NCBI GenBank assembly: GCA_035578175.1
Contig: JAQMRL010000001.1
Span: 62,395,553-62,459,552, forward strand
Direction: 5' to 3'
DNA from: Catonia carolina
Taxonomy: Eukaryota; Arthropoda; Insecta; Hemiptera; Achilidae
DNA length: 64,000 bases
Shown here: in pieces, positions 1-10,020 of the stretch
How positions within the stretch are numbered: the stretch's first letter is position 1
Layout: every line of letters starts with the position of its first letter
Notes under the pieces: generated by a model
Told to the model about the DNA's origin: nothing
Databases searched by the model: none
The model's input: the letters and a program-made list of their open reading frames with translations, nothing else
Made by a program: the position numbers and the translations under genes

Positions 1-482
1 TACGAACAGTATGGTAAAAATTTAAATTATTTATGATGTTCATTAATAAAACTGCATTAAGTTCATATTATTTATAAGAACCTACAGACATTTCTGTTTT
101 GAAAAATAATTCAGATCAAAACATTGGTTTACATTATTCACTGAATGAAATACAGATAAATTTGAGGCTATGATTTTCATTTATTTACACCACCTACGAG
201 AATAAAGTTCCACATGGAAGTAATCACACTAACCTTCCTTAAGGTAAAAACAGCAACAGTAGGTACATCTGTCGACAAATACAAATCCTTTAAATAACTA
301 TTCAGATCTCATATTAACGAGATGAGTGCGAAGCACAAATTTATTCACTTTGATCGATATTTTCTAATTGGGATGTGTGAAACTATGATAAAATAAACTG
401 GGCTCAAAATTGGGGGCCAGTTGTACTTTTTTAACAATACATGTAAGTTAATTATGTACAGTTGTAGATAAAACACATTAAT
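1..482. other. Intergenic, AT-rich
   Basis: I see no coding signal, RNA gene or repeat boundary in this stretch. Confidence 0.5.
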
Positions 483-490
483 TTAACAAC

Positions 491-885
491 CATGTGTTGT
501 TGTTTAGGTCATCAGCCAAAAGGCTGGTTTGAACCTGTAGAGGTTTTACTAAGTAAAACGAGGAGTGAGTTGGTTTACTATTGCCTTCCTCACTGAATGG
601 AAAAGTACGCTTATCAGCAAGTCGAGCCCTCTGAAAAACATATTCTCCACTCTGCAAATGACACCTTCGCATTCACCACAGTGTCTGGCCGTATAAGCAA
701 ATTTATTACTTTCAGAGTAGATAACTCTGATTAGTGTCTTTTACACCTCTGCCTCTTCTGTTCCTAAATGATTCAGTCATTTAATTGGCTGACCATGTGA
801 TAAGAAACAGAACTATTTATTTTAGCCCTGCAACTAACAGATTGAGTGTAAATAATTTGACACTCCACCTGTCTGTTATGGGCAG
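491..885 (-). repeat. Retroposon family R395, copy A
   Basis: A 395-bp unit flanked by an 8-bp direct repeat TTAACAAC (483-490 and 886-893). It closely matches 39369-39761 over its whole length, and 15117-15550 and 23445-23550 in part. One end is a short GTT run, so read on the minus strand the unit ends in (AAC)n, as many SINEs and LINE-mobilised retroposons do. No clear tRNA A or B box was found, so whether it is a SINE or the 3' part of a LINE is open. The open frame inside it on the minus strand is shared with copy D but has no recognisable protein and is probably incidental. Confidence 0.75.
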
Positions 886-893
886 TTAACAAC

Positions 894-1968
894 GATATAA
901 CAAAATAATTTATATAAATATTGTATTTTATCTTCTACTAGCATATTCTACGAGTAAATAGAGTACAGTACTCGTTCATAAAATTTAGAAGCTCTTCTTA
1001 TTGTGTAGTTTAAAACTAATAATTATAGAGTAAGTACTATTAATTTTTATTGCTCCTGTATTACATCGTAGTAATAGACATGATGTTATGATTTGAAACA
1101 AAGAAATAAAATATTGACTGTACTCTAGACTGTAATTTAAGTACAAGTGCAAGCCAAGCAGAAATAATCTGTTACGTTAAAATTGCAATAAAAAAGGTAA
1201 AAGTGGTTTTTATTAACATTTGTAATAGTTGTTTTTTATGCATTTATCACAGAACAAAATGCCAAGTTCACAATCTGTATCTATGCTATTTTAACTAATT
1301 AAGCGTATTAAATATTAATAAATTTATCATATAATGTTAAAACAATCGTATACAAAACCAGATCTTAAGCAAGAGTATTTCGAATTTTGTTTCTTTCCAC
1401 CGCTAATTTTTCATAACTTTGGGTTCCCAGTCTTTATGACTACTTAATTTCTTCATTTTTGCGGGACAAAGCTCGTCTCGCAAAATAAGAAGATATTAAA
1501 AGAATGACTTCTGCGCACCGAAATTTGATTTATTTATTTACTCGTAGGTTTAACATCACATAGGAATACAAATTGATCAAATCGAGGAGTTACTTGTTTG
1601 CAACTACATAGGTCTAAAATGAATTTTGAAAATTTAAAAGTAGACAAGCACGAACACAAAAACATAAAGTTATCAAAATAACTCGAACATTTACAACGAA
1701 AACCTGATAATACCTTAGAGTCGGGACTGAATGAATTGACAAACTAACTTGTTATAACTTTATACGTTTGAGGTTATATTTTTGTAAATTTTTGGCAGAC
1801 TTGTAAATAGTTGGGGTTGTGTATTTATTCTGTTTGGTTTTTAATGGTATATTATTTTTCTTACATAAACAATTAAAAGAATATGGAAATTCAATATAAA
1901 ACACAAGTTCAAAGGAAACATATGTTCATAATAAACCTACCGAATTTATTGACGTTTTATCTACTCGT
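894..1968. other. Intergenic, AT-rich
   Basis: No feature supported here. Confidence 0.5.
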
Positions 1969-2304
1969 TTGACAAGTGACAGTAATTTGGGCAGAAAGGA
2001 GAAAGAATCATCCAGTTCAAAAGCATTTTTAAAGAGTAAAATTCTTTGTCATTTTGACAGTATCAATAATGGCATCAATTGTAACCTAGTATTATTCTCA
2101 GTTGTAGTAAAAGATTTCACAAAATGCAAGTATTGCGATGATATAGATTGTGTTTACATTAGATTAAATGATAATTACAAAAATGGGTTGGCTCATGAAA
2201 AATTATTGAGTGTACATTATGTAATCAATTCCCTGCTAGCGTCTGAAAATCTTCACAAGTTAAAACCCACCGTAGTCTCTAATAACAAGCTGTTAATGGA
2301 CTAA
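1969..2304 (+). pseudogene. Possible Mutator-like transposase N-terminal fragment
   Basis: A 111-codon frame opening near TTG/ATG-like codons in AT-rich DNA. It has a Ser-rich stretch, then a hydrophobic segment followed by CKYC and a polar DCVYIRLNDN-type stretch ending in KNGLAHEKLL. The order (Ser/Thr/Lys-rich leader, hydrophobic segment, CxxC, then a conserved NGLA/KGLA-like motif) resembles the N-terminal part of the Mutator-like transposase proteins common in insect and spider genomes. The rest of such a protein is absent downstream. This is a resemblance from memory, not an alignment; it may be an unrelated decayed frame. Confidence 0.3.
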
Positions 2305-3120
2305 ATAAACTAAAAAGAACAAATAACCTAATTTTCTTCATGAGTGAATGACGTAAAATGAAAATCAACCTTTGTTCGACTTAAAAATACGGAAAATACT
2401 AATGGAAGCTAAACTAATGCTTGGAGTAAAAGTAAAATAAATAATATTTTAATTTATTTATAAAATAATTTATTTAAGATAAGGAATATCTTATGAGGTA
2501 AACTACCTAAAGTTTCAAACGTCATTTAAACGATTATACGAATTTCACATGCGGTACCACTGTCGGAAAAATATTCATAAAATTATTGTAAATTTTGTTT
2601 CAAAACTGAATAAACATTAAAAAGTACGTGCCACAACTTAGCGATATTTTTAACTTTACTTTACAATATGCGTACCTGTACGCGAGAATACCTCAGCGAC
2701 GTGAATCGGATAAAGATGGTTTAAACGCGGAAGTACAGAACTGTGTTAAGCAACCGCTCTCAAAACACGATGTGAACTTGAAACATGTTTTTATTTTAAG
2801 AACTATTTTGAATCAAAAATGTCTTTTATGAAAACAAAGGTTATAAACCATCCTACGCATGTTATTTCTGTCGGCGTGAGCTAAGGCACTAAGTATTAAT
2901 TACGATAAATTTCAAAGTTTATGCTATAACAAATGGAGCATGTACATTGCCGAGGCTTTATTTATTAGCATTGAGCGTTTTCGTAACGCAGTTTAGTTGA
3001 AGTGTATACAAGTATAAAATGTTCTTTTGCATTATTCAGTTTTGAAAGTTAAAATAAAATAAAATCAGATTAGAAAATAAAGAAAAGTGTATATGTACAC
3101 TTTCCTTTATTAAGAGTAAT
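2305..3120. other. Intergenic, AT-rich
   Basis: Includes a 67-codon open frame at 2628-2831 with no recognisable motif. Nothing else is supported. Confidence 0.4.
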
Positions 3121-3280
3121 GATACCAAATATAGTAGTAAGTGAAAAAGTGCAATGTTGAGATGATTTCGAAAAATAATGTATATTAGTTTTCTGTAGTG
3201 AATACACGAAACGGACGATACTTGAGTTAGGAAAGTATAGGAATAAGGGTAAATTGAATATGGTCACTACTTTCAAAATA
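3121..3280 (+). repeat. Local direct repeat, copy 1
   Basis: About 160 bp, starting gataccaaat and ending in tttcaaaata, repeated with small indels at 3524-3689. The 243 bp between the copies is not duplicated. Confidence 0.8.
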
Positions 3281-3523
3281 TCATAGCCTAAAACAACACA
3301 TTCGGACTGTAGAGGTTAAATTTATATGAATCGGGAATAAATATAAAAAACATAATTAAAGGACAGGAATTACCCAAATTTTCAGGACGTAGTTAAAACC
3401 ATTATTCTAGATTTCGAAAGAGTTAAAAACTATTTGAATCTTTACGGTAAAGATTTTTATATCAAAGGAAGTTGGGACTTAGTTAAGACTCTAGTGTCTA
3501 AGTGCTTAATAAACGCAAGTGTA

Positions 3524-3689
3524 CGATACCAAACAGTAAGCGAAAAAGTGCAATGTTGGAATGATTTCGAAAAATAATTTAATATTAGTTTTCTGTAGTG
3601 AACCCACAAAACGGACGATACGTTTAGACCTTGAGTTAGGAAAGTATAGGAATAACGGTAAATTGAATATGGTCACTACTTTCAAAATA
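3524..3689 (+). repeat. Local direct repeat, copy 2
   Basis: Second copy of 3121-3280. It carries about 8 extra bases (gtttagac) near the middle. It ends just upstream of the Jockey fragment that starts near 3715. Confidence 0.8.
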
Positions 3690-3714
3690 AATATAACCAG
3701 GCAAAATTACTTTA

Positions 3715-4831
3715 GACAGTGTAACTGACCTCATCACAGGGAAAATTTTTTAAGAACTTCCTGACAAAGCATTTAGGCTGATTACAATAATTTTTAATGC
3801 AATATTGCGTCTGGAGTACTTTCCTTCTTATTGGAAAGTTGATCAAATTATAATTATTCTAAAACCTGAGAAGCCACCACATGAAATATCTCCTTACAGA
3901 CCAATAAGTTTGTTGCCAATTCTTTCAAAAGTATTTGAAAAATTGTTGCTTCAGAGATTACGCCCAGTACTGGATACCATAAATCTCATTCCGAATTGCC
4001 AGTTTGGTTTCAGAGAAGGTCATGGCACGATTGAGCAAATTTACAGAGTTGTAAACAACATCTACAAAGCACTTGAAGAAAAGAAATATTGCTCCACGGC
4101 ATTCCTTAAGATCAAGCAAGCCTTCGACAAAGTGTGGCATGCAGGTCTTCTTTTTAAAATTAAACAAAATCTTCCCCATCAGTATAACTCAATTATTGCA
4201 TCTTATTTGGAGGACCGATGCTTTACAGTGAAGTATAAGGACGGACAATCATCTTTAAAATTAATTGAAGCTGGTGTTTCTCAAGGAAGCGTGCCTGTAT
4301 TGTACACCATTTACACTTCTGATCTTTCGCAAAATGACAACACTACAGTGACAACATTTGCTGACGACACAGCCATTCAGGCAATACACGAAGATGCACA
4401 AATTGCATCTCATCACTTGCAGCAACACTTAGACAGCGTACAAAATTGGCAAAAAAAGTGGCGTATAAAAACAAATGAACAAAAGAGTCTGCACGTCGCA
4501 TTTACACTAAAACAGGAAACATGTTCACCAGTGTTTTTTAACAACGTACAAATTCCACAATCCGATACGGCAAAATATCTTGGCCTCCACCTGGACAGGC
4601 GTCTAACATGGAGGACTCACATATGGAACAAACGAAAACAGTTAAATCTTAAATACCAACAGCTGTATTGGATGCTTAATGGAAAATCCAAATTATCGGC
4701 ACAAAACAAACTGTTACTTTATAAAACTGTACTTAAACCTGTGTGGACATATGGGATCCAACTCTGGGGCACAGCAAGTCACAGTAACATTGAAATAATT
4801 CAACGGTTTCAGTCAGAAATACTTCGAAACA
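3715..4831 (+). pseudogene. Jockey-clade LINE reverse transcriptase, 5' part (Jockey-1)
   Basis: Non-LTR retrotransposon ORF2 fragment. The main frame runs 3805-4830, and earlier coding is visible in another frame from about 3715, so the 5' end is truncated and frameshifted. RT motifs are in order: PYRPISLLP, QFGFREGH, a motif A region (AFDKVW), GVSQGS and FADD, followed by the thumb-like KYLGLHLD and LKPVWTYGIQLWG. Motif A reads FLKIKQAFD where the family has FLD, so the catalytic Asp is Lys; the usual Gly after GVSQGSV is also lost. The frame is interrupted at 4831 by an LTR element, and the C-terminus continues at 8225. Dead copy. Confidence 0.93.
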
Positions 4832-5412
4832 TGATACTGTACTACTTGTACGCCGGTCCGTAGTTCATATTTTGCCCACTGTTGGCACTGTGATGGGGTT
4901 GCTGCTGCCGATAGATAGCGCCAGCGGTCACACCTCTCACAGCGCATGTACCAAGTGGCAACATATAGTGTCTACGCACTGGCGATGCAAGAGTCGAGAA
5001 GGTGACAGTATCGAGTTCTCTGTGTGCGAGAATCGATACGGGGATTTGACATCTGAACATTGAGTATTTCTTTCCGTCATCTGCACCTCCATTCCCTACC
5101 CCTCGCTTCACCGGCGACTGCTCCCCTTCGGAGGCAGCGGTAAAAGGTGCACGCTGCGTCGGCGACTCGCTCCTATTAGATTAGGCAGCGGTACAGACGA
5201 CCCCGATTCACTTCACCGGTGACTGCTCCTCTTCGGAGGCAGCGGTGAAAGGTGGTCGCTGCGTCGGCGGCTGCTCCTAATTTTTTAGGCAGCGGTAAAG
5301 ACGACCTCCCTTCCTCCCCCCTTCGATGTTTTCATTATTTTGAACTACGTCGCCGGAGGCCCGGCCGGTCCTATGAGTTCTACGGCTGCGCTACTAGAAG
5401 CCGGTGGCGACA
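4832..5412 (+). repeat. 5' LTR of Gypsy-1 (581 bp)
   Basis: Begins TGATACTG and ends GGTGGCGACA, just before the primer-binding site. The last 73 bp are repeated at 8152-8224 with one mismatch. It is GC-richer than its surroundings and holds an internal ~105-bp tandem duplication. Confidence 0.9.
5106..5310 (+). repeat. 105-bp tandem duplication inside the LTR
   Basis: Two imperfect copies, 5106-5210 and 5211-5310, each starting cttcaccgg and each with a pair of ggcagcggt motifs. It may be a duplicated regulatory module of the LTR, but no function is shown. Confidence 0.85.
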
Positions 5413-5414
5413 AT

Positions 5415-5432
5415 TGGCGCCCAACGGGGGGC
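5415..5432 (+). promoter_or_regulatory. Primer-binding site of Gypsy-1 (tRNA-Lys type)
   Basis: TGGCGCCCAACGGGGGGC lies two bases after the LTR end. It differs at one position from the tRNA-Lys1,2 primer-binding site I know from retroviruses. Confidence 0.75.
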
Positions 5433-5433
5433 T

Positions 5434-6618
5434 ATTCATGAAGAGTGCTTTGTGAGGACCGACGATCATAGGACCCGACAACTCTGCAATATACACTTTC
5501 TGGGACAAGCCTGCGCAGCGAATCTCTGCATCCAACCAACGACCGACATTACGAACCACACATGCATTCACTGTACACGGCCATTCCACCTCATCTGTGT
5601 TAATCAACCTGCCACCGACCCGAGGTATGTCTGCCACGACTGCCGCAACCTGGAACTCGCCGACACAGAAACCATCCCGTCCAGCGGTAGCTCAACTGTC
5701 ACGATTCCAACCGCAGTAACCAACACCACCTCGAACGCAGCAGCCTTTACACAGATGATGTCTGATACCATCACATCACCATCCACCGAACAGCCTGGTC
5801 CGAGCAGTGTTCATACAACAGGAAACCTGGCTCATACTCAACCGACCTACACGTCCCAAACCACCTTACCTACTGCATTCTCCTCAACTACCGCCATTCC
5901 AAATTTGTCATTCCAATTACCTTTTGAAACTAAACCTACCTTATCACCAGTAGCCTTACCCTCTTTATTACCCGAGTATAGAGGAAGAATCCACGAAGAT
6001 CCCGACCAGTTTATAGGAAATTGTCTTCAAATATTACGTCAACAGCGAGTGCCACAATATGTATGGCTGCAACTAATCCGATCTCAACTCAAGGACAACG
6101 CCGCCCGATGGTGGCAAGAATATGGAGAGTTTGTGAATAGCTTGGACCAACTCCAGACCCGCCTACAGTCACGATTCGCCGGGGCAAGCCGTATTGCGGA
6201 GGCACATAAAGAATTCTATGGCAGTGAGCAGCGAACGAACCAACCCGCCAAAAAATTTTTGAGGCAAAAGATACAGCTTCAACCACGCCTAGGGAACGCT
6301 ATGAGAGAAGCGGACATAATTACACTGCTCACGAATCAATTGCTGCCCGAGCTGCGCTCTTCAGTAAGGGCCGCCCGCCCGCGAGACTTGGAAGAGTTAA
6401 TCCAACTAGCAAACGAATTCGAGGTAGATTTTACGAAGAGGAGCAAGCCACGAACTACCACAGCACCGCCGCAGGCTACCACTAGGCCTAACAGCTCGCC
6501 ACCTAAGTGTCAGTATTGCCCTGAATGGCACTACCACAGCAATTGTCCTGTCTTGCGGCAACGACGAGCGGAAAACTTCAACCCCGTGGGAACCAGCGCC
6601 CCAGCTCCACACGGCTGA
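5434..6618 (+). pseudogene. gag: Gypsy-1 Gag with PHD-like finger and zinc knuckle
   Basis: Structural protein of the LTR element. The reading frame is open from the LTR/primer-site junction to the stop at 6616-6618. A Cys/His cluster lies near the front (5563-5643: CIHC, HLIC, CHDC spacing), resembling the second half of a PHD finger. A Thr/Ser-rich linker follows, then a Retrotrans_gag-like helical domain (about 5970-6440, with ARWWQEYG and QKIQLQPRLG-like stretches). A CX2CX3HX4C zinc knuckle sits near 6507-6548. The first in-frame ATG is only at 5755, after the finger, so either the start codon has mutated or translation starts elsewhere; the start given is arbitrary. Pol follows in the -1 frame. 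Confidence 0.8.
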
Positions 6619-8151
6619 CAATAGAGGCTACACAAACCATTCAATTGCCCACTAACCTGCCACTTCCGCGCATTCGCATTAACTATCACGGCAAGCTGCT
6701 ACACGCACTCATAGATTCGGCAGCAACACACAATTTCATACGAGAAGGACACCTGAGCCCACAAGAACAACAACAACCCCGAGCTGAGGAAATTCTCTTG
6801 GCCACCGGTGTATCAGGCAGCTACGCAGCAGGCATAGCTACACTTAAACTAGTTATCAACGGAGAGATACACGAAGACCAATTCTATATATTACCTGACC
6901 AGAGAGAAGACCTTATACTAGGAAGGCCCTGGCTAACCACAAATCATGCCTGCCTAGATTTCGAATCAAACCGCCTACTATACGGCCGACATAAACGACA
7001 GGTCATCTTTTGGGAACGGAAACCGATCACATCTGAGACGGCGCCGCCAGTAGATACAACTACAATAATAGAAACCGCACCAGAGGAATATCAAAGGCCT
7101 CTCCAACAGATCCTGGACCGACATCAGAAAGTTTTCCAAGAAACCAGCCCGCCTACAAAAACTACAGTTTCTACATTCAGCATTCAACTCACTAACAATC
7201 GACCGATCACCTGTAAACCATACAAGTATTCACCTGAAAAGATACGAATTATAGAGGAAGAAGTAAGCGCAATGAAAGAAAAAGGATTCGTTGAACCTGC
7301 CGACACCGCCTACAACTCTCCTATAAATGTAGTACCTAAGAAGGATGGCACCTCACGTCTGTGTATTGACTATAGGAAATTAAATGCAATAACCATACCG
7401 GCGACACCACCACAGATAGGACTACACGATGCTATCCGTAGCTTAGGCCAAGCCAAGGTCTTTAGCTCCCTTGATCTTAGAATGGGATATTGGCAGGTGC
7501 CTGTCGAGCCAAATACAAGACTATACACCGCTTTCATAACGCCGCGAGGAGAAAAATAACAATTTACTGTAATGCCGTTTGGATTAAGAAACGCACCGAG
7601 TCGCTTCCAGACTATGATGAACACAGTACTCAGCGGCTACCTTGATGAGTTTTGCTACGCATATCTGGACGATATCATCATATATTCTCCAATCTGGGAA
7701 GAACACCTTTTACACCTCGCCAAAGTGCTTGAACGCCTGGAGACATACGATCTAACCTGCGCTGTCCATAAATGTCAGATTGGAAAACCGCAGTTAGAAT
7801 ACCTAGGACATATTATTACTGCCGACGGAAAATACCCTAAGACAAACTCCGTTAACACCATACTCACAGCCGAACCGCCGACCAATCGCAGGAAGCTAAG
7901 GGAGTTCATGGGAGTAGTAGGGTGGTTACGAGAATTTATTCCTCGAGCCGCAGAAGTTTGCGCTCCTTTGACTGATCTGCTAAGCGCAAATCCAGATGGA
8001 AATGGACCGACAGCGCAAGCACAGCATTCCGCCGGATCAAGGAAATAGTAACCGACCTGCAACCTCTACACCGACCAGACGTAAACCGGCCACTCATCCT
8101 ACAAACTGATGCCAGGAAGATCGTATTAGGGGCAGTTCTATATCAGGATGA
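6525..8151 (+). pseudogene. pol: Gypsy-1 Pol: protease and reverse transcriptase, broken
   Basis: Overlaps gag in the -1 frame. The aspartic protease shows LIDSAATHNF (family D-T/S-G; the Gly is Ala here) and ILGRPWL. The reverse transcriptase has FSSLDLRMGYWQ and YLDDIIIYS, so its catalytic Asp residues are kept. An in-frame TAA at 7557-7559 interrupts it between palm motifs A and B. A frameshift near 8000 moves the RNase H start into another frame, where LQTDARK can be read. The sequence then stops at the deletion junction near 8151. Integrase is absent. It cannot make a functional polyprotein. Confidence 0.92.
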
Positions 8152-8224
8152 TTGAACTACGTCGCCGGAGGGCCGGCCGGTCCTATGAGTTCTACGGCTG
8201 CGCTACTAGAAGCCGGTGGCGACA
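8152..8224 (+). repeat. 3' LTR remnant of Gypsy-1 (73 bp)
   Basis: Matches 5340-5412, the LTR end, at 72 of 73 positions by eye. The 5' part of this LTR has been deleted together with the end of pol. Confidence 0.93.
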
Positions 8225-8430
8225 AACATCATGGACTCGCCTTGGTACATATCCAACACTATATTGCACAGAGACACGAACACTCCCACAGTACACGAAG
8301 CTATACAGAAATTTTGCACAGTTACCAAACAAGACTTGAAAATCATCAGAATCCAGAAGCCATCAATCTCCTAGACAATAGTGAAACACACAGAAGACTA
8401 TACAGACTACACCCTACAGATTTATTTTAA
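8225..8430 (+). pseudogene. Jockey-1 C-terminus, 3' of the Gypsy insertion
   Basis: Continues the Jockey-1 ORF from the target duplication: a SPWYISN and LHRD stretch (8236-8275), then after a frameshift near 8310 the family C-terminus with INLLDNSETHRRL and the stop at 8428-8430. A 3' UTR of unclear length follows, and no poly-A tail was identified. Confidence 0.88.
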
Positions 8431-8539
8431 TATGTGATTGTGTAATTTATTTTACATTCCTGGCAAGATCAATTCAACAAAATGGGAAATTTTAAATTTT
8501 ATAAAGTAATACCAAGGGGTATTACTTACTCATGATTTA

Positions 8540-9495
8540 TACTTACAACACATCTAATCATTGTTCTATTAGAGCAGATCGTAGATTTACAGTTATTCAA
8601 AAAAAAATATTAAATTGCCTCCGCATTGCAACAATAAATTACAACCTTTAGATCCAAGTGTTTTTGTTCCATTGAAAGGAAATTACAGTAGAGCACTTGT
8701 TCCTTGGCATCAAACCCTGGGGAAACCGTATCAATATATGAAGCAGCTTCTCTCTCAGGTCAAACGATGTTATCTTTTACTCCAAAAACATTCAGAAAGG
8801 ATTTTCCAAATGTGGTCTGTATCCATTCAATAAAGAAACTTTCACAGCTGAAGACGAAGAAATTTTATGTTTATCTGTCGCTAGCCACCCATATGAAGTA
8901 CGCCTAAATGAAGATCGCTTAAATAAAAATAACCCTTCAACTGGAAATTTGATGTCTAATTGTTCACTTCATAATATTCCATTAATAAGAGTCAGACCCA
9001 ACACCATCATTAATAATTTCAGAACTACCGCCTTCATAATCATCATCAACATCGGTTACTCTCAGTTCTTACGCAAACGTAAATAATAACAATTCAAAAT
9101 TAGTTGTTCCAGTCAGTAACAACAGTTCACCTAAAACATCCATCACACCTGAGCAAGTACGACCATTTGCATTAGCGGGTCCAAGAAAGTCTACGAAATG
9201 AGGCTGAAAAACACGAAGTAGAAGGATACTAACTGATTCATCCGAAAAGAAGAAATTAAGAACAAGAAACTAAAGAAAACTTCACAACACATTCTAATTG
9301 AGCTAAAAAAATATTAGTAGTAGATGATGATGCCGGTGAAAGTGAAATAGAGTTCACAGGTGGAGAAGAAATAGCCGTAGAAAAATTTACTAATAAGGAC
9401 TTGAAGCATGGTATCTTCATTTTACTTGAATTTGTAGCAGTCAGCTTTCAGCTACATCCGTTTTTGATTAGCAGCTGATTATAAAATAAAATTTA
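8540..9495 (+). pseudogene. Pogo/Tigger-like DDE transposase remnant
   Basis: Decayed coding sequence spread over several frames. Near 8620-8700 a PPHCNNKLQPLD motif matches the family's PPH-x-S-H-x-x-QPLD signature. It is followed in the next frame by a GETVSIYEAA-like and TPKTFRKDF-like stretch (8704-8800) and a YPFN-K motif. Further on are an EQVRPF-ALAGPRKSTK region (9150-9200) and an acidic VVDDD-GESEIEF stretch (9310-9360), which resemble the tail of insect pogo/jerky-type transposases. Many stops and frameshifts; the N-terminal DNA-binding part is absent. Confidence 0.72.
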
Positions 9496-9783
9496 AAAAG
9501 AATATAAATTTTCTAAATTCACAGTTGTCACAAATTTTGATATATTTTTCCAAATTAATAACAGAAATAATATTTTACATTAATTCTTTTTGTATAGTAT
9601 ACCATTTTATAAATTATTCATTAAGAATTTTAAATTTTATTAAATTAGTTTAAGAACAATATCAAATAAATACAGAAGACTTTGATTTAAATTAATTAAT
9701 AATCTCTAACACCAATTAAAATTTGTTTTCTTTTTTTAAACCCCTAATGTGTGTACGTTGCAATCTGTTCAGTTCAGAACAAT

Positions 9784-10020
9784 AAGCAACCCCATGACCC
9801 AATGAGATGAGGATGATGTGTACATGAGGTGTAGTCTTGCACAGACTCAGGCCGACCATTCTTGAGAGAGTATGGTTAACTGAACCCCAACCACCAAAGT
9901 ACTTTGGTAACTACTGTATAGCATTCAAATTTGTATAAAAGTAACTACCTTTACTAGGATTTGAACCAGGAACCTTCGTCTTCGAAAATCAGTTGTCAAA
10001 CAGCTGAACAGGTGGGTCTA
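9784..10020 (-). mobile_element. tRNA-derived SINE, minus strand
   Basis: Read on the minus strand it begins with a tRNA-like head (10020 to about 9950) including a B-box-like GGTTCAAATCC. The body includes the complement of tgaaccccaaccaccaaagt (9882-9901), which I associate with SINEs of hemipteran genomes. Family assignment is from memory. Confidence 0.6.

Larger units (their letters stand above)
4832..8224 (+). mobile_element. Internally deleted Ty3/Gypsy LTR retrotransposon (Gypsy-1)
   Basis: Bounded by a TG...CA element and a 4-bp target duplication AACA (4828-4831 and 8225-8228). It lies inside the Jockey-1 ORF: removing the element and one AACA makes the two Jockey halves contiguous. 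Order: 5' LTR, lysine-tRNA-type primer site, gag, then protease, reverse transcriptase and a broken RNase H. A deletion runs from within RNase H (about 8151) into the 3' LTR, so integrase, polypurine tract and about 508 bp of the 3' LTR are gone. Confidence 0.93.

Noticed and set aside
478..672. A conserved small protein shared with 39340-39582 (minus)
   Set aside because: The frame is shared because the DNA repeat is shared. There is no protein family, and target duplications show a retroposon.
4842..5637. Several 60-90-codon frames in the Gypsy-1 LTR and leader
   Set aside because: They overlap the LTR, its tandem duplication and the primer site; no family resemblance.
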